Assembly: GCA_025055755.1 (NCBI GenBank)
Contig: JANWWF010000007.1
Coordinates: 17,286-67,625 of the forward strand
DNA length: 50,340 nt
Direction: 5' to 3'
Origin: Candidatus Kapaibacterium sp.
GTDB lineage: Bacteria; Bacteroidota; Ignavibacteria; Kapaibacteriales; NICIL-2
Shown: piece by piece, positions 44,955 to 50,340 of the stretch
Layout of the letters: each line of letters begins with the position of its first letter
Position numbering within the stretch: position 1 is the first letter of the stretch
Notes under the pieces: generated by a model
Told to the model about the DNA's origin: nothing
Database searches by the model: none
What the model saw: only the letters and a program-made list of their open reading frames with translations
Translations under genes and position numbers: made by a program

Positions 44955-46847
44955 TCACACGATGATAACGGGAATTGAAAGAGCATGTCGAACGGGGGAA
45001 ATTGTTGCCCCAAACAGCAGGTCCTTCCATCCACGGTGGCGATGACCACCCATCACAAGCACATCTGCGCCACAGCTTTGGACCATCCGCACAAGCTCAC
45101 GGGGAACATCCCCATGCCCAATAAGTCCCGTACAATCGATCCCACGCTGGCGCACCATGGTGCAAAGAGCGGTTACGTACTCTTCATCGGCACGCGCCTC
45201 CGCATCGTAGGCGGTAGGATACACCGTTCCGACAGCCCCTTCGACTACGTGGAGGAGCACTACCCGTCCGCCATGCTGCTGTGCAAGCATTACCGCTTGC
45301 TGCACCACTGCGGGATCTTTTTCATCGTGCGCGATCGCAGCAGCGATCACCCGGTATTGCGGAGCATAGCCTATCTGCTCTTCGACCCGACCAAGCATCT
45401 CGTGCCAAGAGCGGATAGGTTGCTGTCGCCAGCGGCGCACAATCGGTAGCAGGAGCGTTGCAGCAAGGAGCACTGCCAAAAGCAATGTCACACCGACCAC
45501 AATGATCGTAAGCAGCAGCGAGTCAGTGGCAGCAAGCCATTCTGCTACTGTCATTGCTGCCAATCGGACGTTCAATGTCACAACGATTGCTGCAGCAATC
45601 CAGCCCAGAACACGGACCCATACAGGACTAACCAGCTCGCCCATCATCTCTCGGCTTGAGGTGAAATGGACCAGCGGAATTACTGCAAAGGGAAGCTGCA
45701 TACTCAGGATAACTTGGCTGAGAATGAGGAGCTGATAGGTGCCACGATCACCCATTGTCACAAGCACGACAACGGCAGGAACAATTGCAATCATGCGTGT
45801 AACAAGCCGGCGCAAAAATGGTCGCATTCGGAAGCGAATGAATCCCTCCATGACGATTTGCCCTGCCAGAGTTCCCGTTAGTGTTGAACTCTGCCCTGCC
45901 GCAATAAGAGCAACTGCAAAAGCTGTACTCGCCAGCGTCGTTCCCAGCAGAGGCGCAAGCAGCGCATGTGCCTGTTCGAGCTCAGTTACTTCGATCCCAC
46001 GTGCGTGAAATACTGCCGCTGCTAAGACCAATATCGCAGCATTGACAAAGAATGCAGCATTGAGCGCAATTGCCGTATCCACGAGATTATACTGGCACGC
46101 TTCCCGCTTCCCCTGGAGCGATTGGTCATAGGCACGTGTTTGCACCAGTGCAGAGTGAAGGTACAGGTTGTGCGGCATCACCGTTGCCCCAATGATCCCC
46201 AGTGCAACGTAGAGCGCTTCGTCTGGTAGCACCGGAATGAAGCCCTGGGCAATCTCCGCAGCCGCAGGCTTTGCCAAGACCAATTCGATAACAAAGCATA
46301 CGCCAACGACAAACACCAGCGAGAGGATAAACGCTTCGAACTTCCGCACACCCAGGTTTTGAATAGCAAGCAAAAGCAGTGAATCTGCCCCTGTGACAAG
46401 GACTCCCGCCAGCGTGGGAATGCCAAAGAGCAAGTGCAGCCCTATTGCAGTCCCCAGCAGTTCAGCCAAATCACAGGCAGCAATTGCAATTTCTGCCAGA
46501 ACCCACAGCGCGTATGCTATCGGCGCGGGATAGTGTTCCCGACAGGCTTGGGCTAAATCGCGACCGCTGGCAATGCCAAGACGTGCAGCCAGGGTCTGCA
46601 CAAGAAGCGCAATGAGATTCGACAGGACCAACACCCACAAAAGCGTGTAGCCAAAGCGTGCGCCTCCTTCCAGATCCGTTGCCCAGTTGCCAGGATCCAT
46701 ATAGCCGACGCTCACCAGATATGCAGGTCCCAGAAATGCAACAACACGCTTCCATCCCCGTGCCGTCTGAACAATCGGCACACTTCGGTGCACTTCGGGC
46801 AGAGATACATACTCGCTTGGAGTAATGCGACTGCGGCGAAATTCCAC
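44955..46847 (-). CDS. Nramp-family divalent metal transporter fused to a universal stress protein domain
   Basis: The 630-residue protein starts at a GTG. Residues about 35-450 hold the Nramp core with about 11 membrane segments: the metal-site motif DPGNWATDLEGGARFGY at 51-67 and the second one in GATVMPHNLYLHSALVQTR. This core is close to MntH proteins for proton-driven Mn2+/Fe2+ uptake. Residues about 485-630 form a UspA domain with AIAHDEKDP and the ATP-type motif GGHRHRGWKDLLFG-ATISPVRH. Such fusions occur in Bacteroidetes; the UspA part may sense nucleotide or stress. It forms a two-gene unit with the small basic protein downstream. Confidence 0.92.
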   Translation of the reverse strand: MEFRRSRITPSEYVSLPEVHRSVPIVQTARGWKRVVAFLGPAYLVSVGYMDPGNWATDLEGGARFGYTLLWVLVLSNLIALLVQTLAARLGIASGRDLAQACREHYPAPIAYALWVLAEIAIAACDLAELLGTAIGLHLLFGIPTLAGVLVTGADSLLLLAIQNLGVRKFEAFILSLVFVVGVCFVIELVLAKPAAAEIAQGFIPVLPDEALYVALGIIGATVMPHNLYLHSALVQTRAYDQSLQGKREACQYNLVDTAIALNAAFFVNAAILVLAAAVFHARGIEVTELEQAHALLAPLLGTTLASTAFAVALIAAGQSSTLTGTLAGQIVMEGFIRFRMRPFLRRLVTRMIAIVPAVVVLVTMGDRGTYQLLILSQVILSMQLPFAVIPLVHFTSSREMMGELVSPVWVRVLGWIAAAIVVTLNVRLAAMTVAEWLAATDSLLLTIIVVGVTLLLAVLLAATLLLPIVRRWRQQPIRSWHEMLGRVEEQIGYAPQYRVIAAAIAHDEKDPAVVQQAVMLAQQHGGRVVLLHVVEGAVGTVYPTAYDAEARADEEYVTALCTMVRQRGIDCTGLIGHGDVPRELVRMVQSCGADVLVMGGHRHRGWKDLLFGATISPVRHALSIPVIIV

Positions 46848-46882
46848 GGTTCCGTCCAGAAATATTTCACTGGTACGAAAAT

Positions 46883-46905
46883 AGGCGTCCTTTGAGAAGA
46901 CGCCT
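46883..46905 (-). terminator. Hairpin downstream of the DUF1501 gene
   Basis: On the minus strand AGGCGTC and GACGCCT form a 7-base stem with a 9-base loop, followed by ATTTTCG. It lies 45 bases after the DUF1501 stop and 36 before the transporter start, the right place to end the DUF1800-DUF1501 transcript. The U run is short, so efficiency is uncertain. The following TATTTTCG also resembles a -7 box for the transporter gene. Confidence 0.45.
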
Positions 46906-46949
46906 TCGAAGGTGCCTTGTCTATCAAGAGCCCTATGGTGGACTAACTA

Positions 46950-48539
46950 TCAGCGTGCAACCGTGAAGCTCCGATGCACGAGATGCTCGCCTACTCGACA
47001 TTGAAGAAGGTAACTGCCACTTTGCAAGGGAGGCAAGGGTAACTGGCTATTCCCTTCCGGCAATAAACCGTGGAAAACTTCGCCGACAAATTGTCCACGC
47101 GTATTGTATAGCTCGAGCACCACTGCCGCCATTTGTCGTAAACTCAGCATCACCTGCCCAGTGGACGACACCGGATTTGGTGCAATGACGACCGCATTCT
47201 CCTCTGTCCCCACCAGTGGCGAGCTGGTTGTCGTCCGCCGCTTGATGACGTTGAGCGGCGCGATACGCTCCCCAAGGATTGCTGCGGTGTCTTCGGCAGT
47301 AGCATCGAACCAATTGAGTAGAATGTCTGCATACAATCGGCGGTAGTCATGTTGATAGATGAGGTCCCCATTTGCATCGAGATTTTGCAAGTCTGGCATT
47401 GTTCCAAAGCGCGAGGAGCGAATAGACGTGCCGTCGCCAAAGACAAATTGTACTCCTGCTGCGCCGTGGTCAGTCCCTCGGGAACCGTTTTCGTAGGGGC
47501 GGCGACCGAACTCCGAGATCGTGATTCCTACTACTCGATGGGCAAAACCTTGCTGGAGAGCATCCTGCATAAAAAGTGCGACCCCATTAGCAAGTTGGGA
47601 AAGCAGCGATGGATGTACTCCTTTGGTTACGTCATCGGCTTCCTGCTGTTGGACGTGCGTGTCAAATCCCCCAAGGTAACACAAATACACCTTCGTTTTC
47701 AATCCACCGGAAATAAGTCGAGCAATCATCCCCAGTTGTGCAGGAAGCCCTCGCGAACCATAGTCCACTGTCGTTCGTCCACGGTTGTATGCATCGAGGA
47801 CCGCCCGGGAATAACCATCTGCTTGCATTGCCACCGAACGAATGTAGTTGAATTCCCGCGCAAAGGCATCAAGCTCCGGTAAAGGCTCTTCATCGGGTGA
47901 TGCACCACGACCAAGCTCGAAGAACTTCTGCGGATCAGTCAGGGCAATACCAACATCCCCTTTGGCCGATTGGAACAATAACGACAGCGTCCCTCCAATT
48001 TGGACACAGAGAGGATGCTCGGGTAGCACCGCCGGGAAATCCGGAAGTACGCGGGCAAAAAAGCGTCCTATCCACCCTTCACTGAGTCGCACAAATGGAT
48101 CAGAGGAATTGATGCCCGACAGCCAAATATCCGTCGAGCGAAAGTGGGAAAGGTTAGGATTGTCGTAGCCAACATCCTGCACAATAGCAAGACGCCCTTG
48201 ATCCATCAGCCCGCCCAACCCACCGCCATAGAGCCCATCCCCTGCAAGTGATGGATGCAAGTACAAATCGGTCGAGAGCCAACGCCATGCCTTGTTTTTC
48301 GGTATTGCCAGCGTTGGACGCAAGCGATAGTATTCGTCGTTCTCTGCAGGAATTACCGTGTTGAGCGCATCATTTCCACCGAAAAGCTGGATGATGATAA
48401 GCACATTGTCACTTTCCATGATGCGAGGAGGCAGTGCCAACACGGGAGAGCTGGCACGAACAGGGACGCCTGCAATCTGAGTTGCAGCAGCCGTTGTCGT
48501 TAGTGCTGCCGCAGCACGAAGAAAATCACGTCGTTTCAT
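46950..48539 (-). CDS. DUF1501 protein with Tat signal and T9SS sorting domain
   Basis: The 529-residue protein starts MKRRDFLRAAAALTTTAAAT, a twin-arginine (Tat) signal. The main part is the DUF1501 domain (sulfatase/alkaline-phosphatase-like fold) with VLIIIQLFGGNDALNTVIPA, the FRSTDIWLSG region, GGFDTHVQQQEADD, ISEFGRRPYENGSRGTDHGA and FVFGDGTSI. The last 75 residues (VVIAPNPVSSTGQVML, VVLELYNTRGQFVGEVFHGL, SGSYLLQCRVGEHLVHRSFT) are a T9SS type A sorting domain. It lies 21 bases downstream of a DUF1800 gene, its usual partner. Activity is unknown. GGAGG upstream of the ATG is part of a small hairpin. Confidence 0.93.
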   Translation of the reverse strand: MKRRDFLRAAAALTTTAAATQIAGVPVRASSPVLALPPRIMESDNVLIIIQLFGGNDALNTVIPAENDEYYRLRPTLAIPKNKAWRWLSTDLYLHPSLAGDGLYGGGLGGLMDQGRLAIVQDVGYDNPNLSHFRSTDIWLSGINSSDPFVRLSEGWIGRFFARVLPDFPAVLPEHPLCVQIGGTLSLLFQSAKGDVGIALTDPQKFFELGRGASPDEEPLPELDAFAREFNYIRSVAMQADGYSRAVLDAYNRGRTTVDYGSRGLPAQLGMIARLISGGLKTKVYLCYLGGFDTHVQQQEADDVTKGVHPSLLSQLANGVALFMQDALQQGFAHRVVGITISEFGRRPYENGSRGTDHGAAGVQFVFGDGTSIRSSRFGTMPDLQNLDANGDLIYQHDYRRLYADILLNWFDATAEDTAAILGERIAPLNVIKRRTTTSSPLVGTEENAVVIAPNPVSSTGQVMLSLRQMAAVVLELYNTRGQFVGEVFHGLLPEGNSQLPLPPLQSGSYLLQCRVGEHLVHRSFTVAR

Positions 48540-48540
48540 G

Positions 48541-48553
48541 GGAGGACACCTCC
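48541..48553 (-). promoter_or_regulatory. Ribosome binding site inside a small hairpin
   Basis: The minus strand reads GGAGG-TGT-CCTCC one base before the DUF1501 ATG. The first arm is a consensus Shine-Dalgarno at a suitable distance; the second arm is its exact complement. The 5-bp/3-nt hairpin could hide the site until ribosomes finishing the DUF1800 gene, which ends 8 bases upstream of it, open it. Confidence 0.5.
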
Positions 48554-48560
48554 AGTGTTG

Positions 48561-50108
48561 TTAGCACAAGTGAAAATCAGGGGCTTTGACCATAGCGCGC
48601 AATAGCGAACGCAGACGCGGTCCAACAGCCTGTGCATCCGCAGCAATAGAGCTCCACTCGTAGCTTGGTGCGCCCGCCAGCAGAATGCTTTTGTAGTACG
48701 CTGTGCGGTCTGCACTAATTGGACGCGGCAAGAAATACTGGCATAGCTCAGTCACACAAGTATCAATCGTGCGCCAGCCAGGAAACTTTTGGATGAATTG
48801 CTGGGCATGCTGATCGCTGATGCTGGCAATAACTTGGTTTGCATATGCAATCCGCTGGGGGAAGGTTTTTGTGCTTATCCATGTGCGATATCCAGGCCAC
48901 CCCGATACATCGGGCGGATCGATTAGGTCTTGCTCCATCCGCGCCAGCGCATCGGCAGCACCGCTAAGAGTTACCCCGAGCTGTCGCGCCAGCCCTACCA
49001 CATAGTCTGCTGGCGTTTTGATTTGCACGCCGCGATTAGCAGGGTCAAAAAAATGCTTGCTGGTAAGCATCGTTTGCACCAGAGGACGAAGCTCGAAGTC
49101 ATTGCGCATAAACACATCCATCAATGCAGCGAGCACTGTTGCATCGGTTGCAGCAGGATTACTGTACACAAAAAACCGGTAGAGCTTTCCCACCATAAAG
49201 CGTGCGATTGCCTCAGCTCGCTGCTCAAAGAGAATCTCAATCATGCGGCGTACCTCTTGCGTGCGCACTAAGTACTCTGTGTTCGTGTCTTGGTCGCGAG
49301 CGGGGATAGTGACTCCCAAGAACTGTTTTGCTCCAATATCGTGGTCGCTTGGCTTGAACCAGGTGTTGAAGATACCATTGGGAGCCGGCGCATCGCTGTA
49401 GAGCGACGCTTTCCATCCTGTTAGAACACGCGCAGCTTCTTTGACATCTCCTTCGGTGTACCAGCCAATGCCAGTAGAGTACAGTTCCATCATCTCTCGC
49501 GCATAATTCTCGTTCGGCGTCCCTGCAACGTTGAGTGTGCCTCCTAAGTACTCCAGCATTGCGCAATCGAGTGTGACTTCTTCCAGGAACATGCGGAAGT
49601 TCCCTAATCGCATCCGCCGTAGCATGAGATTTTGGCGGTAAAGCACTTGCGGGGGAATGTATCCAAGGTCGTAGGTAAACTCTGTGGTGAAATGGCCACT
49701 CCAAAAGAGGGTCAGTTTTTCGCGTGCAGGAAGAGTTTCGGTGCGCATCAGTTCGATCCACCACTCCTGCAACCGCTTGAAGTTTGCTTGCCATGTTGCT
49801 TCAATTTGTCCGCGCGTTACGATATCCACTCCGCGAGGATCCTCTTGAGCTTGATCAACCCAGGGACCAGGGGATGGCAGAGGTGGTTCTGTCCCGGGCT
49901 CGCCCAGTAAAAGTGCTACAGCTTCCTCGGCGCGTTTGCCCGTTAGCTGCTCGACCAGTGCCACAGACGGACCACATGTTAGCCGGCGGAGCAGATGGAG
50001 CACATCATCGCGCGACAAGGGGACATCGTATGGCTCAATGGATGCAAGTGGCTCAGTCAACCGTGGGGGAGCATGCCGCTCCAGCCCAAGAAAGGCACGG
50101 CGATTCAT
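48561..50108 (-). CDS. DUF1800 protein
   Basis: The 515-residue protein belongs to DUF1800: SRDDVLHLLRRLTCGPSVAL near the start, MRTETLPAREKLTLFWSGHF, LDCAMLEYLGGTLNVAGTPN, NYAREMMELYSTGIGWYTEG, AARVLTGW, FDPANRGVQIKTPADYVVGL and DPPDVSGWPGYRTWI are family blocks. The N-terminus MNRRAFLGLERHAPPRLTEP keeps the twin-arginine beginning seen in relatives but has no hydrophobic stretch, so it is not a working signal by itself. The ATG at 50108 is preferred over 50147. It is the first gene of the pair with DUF1501. Function is not known. Confidence 0.93.
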   Translation of the reverse strand: MNRRAFLGLERHAPPRLTEPLASIEPYDVPLSRDDVLHLLRRLTCGPSVALVEQLTGKRAEEAVALLLGEPGTEPPLPSPGPWVDQAQEDPRGVDIVTRGQIEATWQANFKRLQEWWIELMRTETLPAREKLTLFWSGHFTTEFTYDLGYIPPQVLYRQNLMLRRMRLGNFRMFLEEVTLDCAMLEYLGGTLNVAGTPNENYAREMMELYSTGIGWYTEGDVKEAARVLTGWKASLYSDAPAPNGIFNTWFKPSDHDIGAKQFLGVTIPARDQDTNTEYLVRTQEVRRMIEILFEQRAEAIARFMVGKLYRFFVYSNPAATDATVLAALMDVFMRNDFELRPLVQTMLTSKHFFDPANRGVQIKTPADYVVGLARQLGVTLSGAADALARMEQDLIDPPDVSGWPGYRTWISTKTFPQRIAYANQVIASISDQHAQQFIQKFPGWRTIDTCVTELCQYFLPRPISADRTAYYKSILLAGAPSYEWSSIAADAQAVGPRLRSLLRAMVKAPDFHLC

Positions 50109-50257
50109 GGTTTGCCCTGGCTGAGTAGTATGTAACAATGTAGGCATGGAGCACTAACACGGCTTTGATGCGAAAGTAACGCGCGCAAAAATTATTCCAT
50201 GCGGCCGCTTCATCGCCCTGATGATTTTTGCATTGTAGTTTCAATTTGGGTTTTTCG

Positions 50258-50340
50258 ATGACACTGGACGTAATAGCAATTGGCGCCCATCCAGACGATG
50301 TAGAGCTATGCACGGGTGGTACTCTTGCCCAGCTTGTTGC
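50258..50340 (+). CDS. bshB1: PIG-L deacetylase, BshB1-like (bacillithiol pathway), 5' end only
   Basis: Only 27 codons are inside the window, reading [20 protein letters not shown] and TLAQLV after the ATG. The AHPDDVEL-x-x-GGTL motif is the zinc site of PIG-L enzymes in the form typical of BshB1, which deacetylates GlcNAc-malate in bacillithiol synthesis. The gene is divergent from the DUF1800 gene with a 149-base gap. The rest lies outside, so the subfamily call is tentative. Confidence 0.75.
   Translation, partial: MTLDVIAIGAHPDDVELCTGGTLAQLV

Noticed and set aside
50148-50257. GATTTTTG and TAATTTTTG in the DUF1800-bshB1 divergent gap as promoter boxes
   Set aside because: Each has a mismatch and neither has a TTG at the right distance, so no promoter is claimed.
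1-50340. tRNA or rRNA genes, CRISPR arrays, insertion sequences, phage genes
   Set aside because: None was found on reading both strands: no cloverleaf-like sequence in gaps, no regularly spaced repeats, no transposase or integrase.

Overview
The window looks like chromosomal DNA from the Bacteroidota/Chlorobiota side of the FCB group, most plausibly an Ignavibacteria/Kapabacteria-type bacterium. This is inference from several signals. Cell-surface proteins carry C-terminal sorting domains of the type IX secretion system (T9SS). A lipoprotein has PorE-like architecture. Promoters resemble the Bacteroidetes TTTG-N19-21-TAnnTTTG form. rpmJ and rpsN are the cysteine-poor, zinc-free type, and a BshB1-like gene (bacillithiol synthesis) starts at the right edge. 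No phage, transposon, CRISPR array, tRNA or rRNA was seen. Genes are packed tightly and no gene-free stretch exceeds 300 bases.

Layout. (1) 1-1577: the groES-groEL heat-shock operon on the minus strand behind a near-perfect CIRCE operator. (2) 1578-2442: two small plus-strand genes of unknown function. (3) 2327-25202: one long minus-strand run, transcribed from right to left. It starts with rpsL-rpsG-fusA-tuf, continues through the S10, spc and alpha ribosomal clusters (rpsJ to rplQ), then engB and purE, and ends with a polysaccharide chain-length protein and an O-antigen ligase-like protein. A clear promoter precedes rpsL and a second, internal one lies in the unusual rpsN-rpsH gap. rpsD (S4) is missing from its normal place between rpsK and rpoA.

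(4) 25312-29411: a minus-strand envelope operon containing an outer-membrane barrel, two lipoproteins, an exported PIG-L deacetylase and a UDP-HexNAc 6-dehydrogenase. (5) 29490-37769: a plus-strand run with aat, a PorE-like OmpA lipoprotein, three unknown outer-membrane-type proteins, a polyprenyl-phosphate glycosyltransferase, the overlapping pair kynurenine 3-monooxygenase/nadC (tryptophan-to-NAD route), and another barrel. (6) 37766-44612: a Sel1-repeat exported protein (minus), then on the plus strand a large FG-GAP T9SS cargo protein, a small lipoprotein, an orphan OmpR-type response regulator and a glycosyltransferase overlapping it. (7) 44683-50108, minus strand: an Nramp-UspA fusion with a small basic membrane protein, and a DUF1800/DUF1501 pair whose DUF1501 member carries both a Tat signal and a T9SS sorting domain. 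The window ends inside a bshB1-like gene on the plus strand.

Taken together, the window joins core translation genes to a cell-envelope and export toolkit. Nothing here is proven to be a wholly new system. The best candidates for new biology are the Tat-then-T9SS DUF1501 protein with its signal-less DUF1800 partner, the WbpA/exported PIG-L/lipoprotein operon, and the re-wired ribosomal operon.
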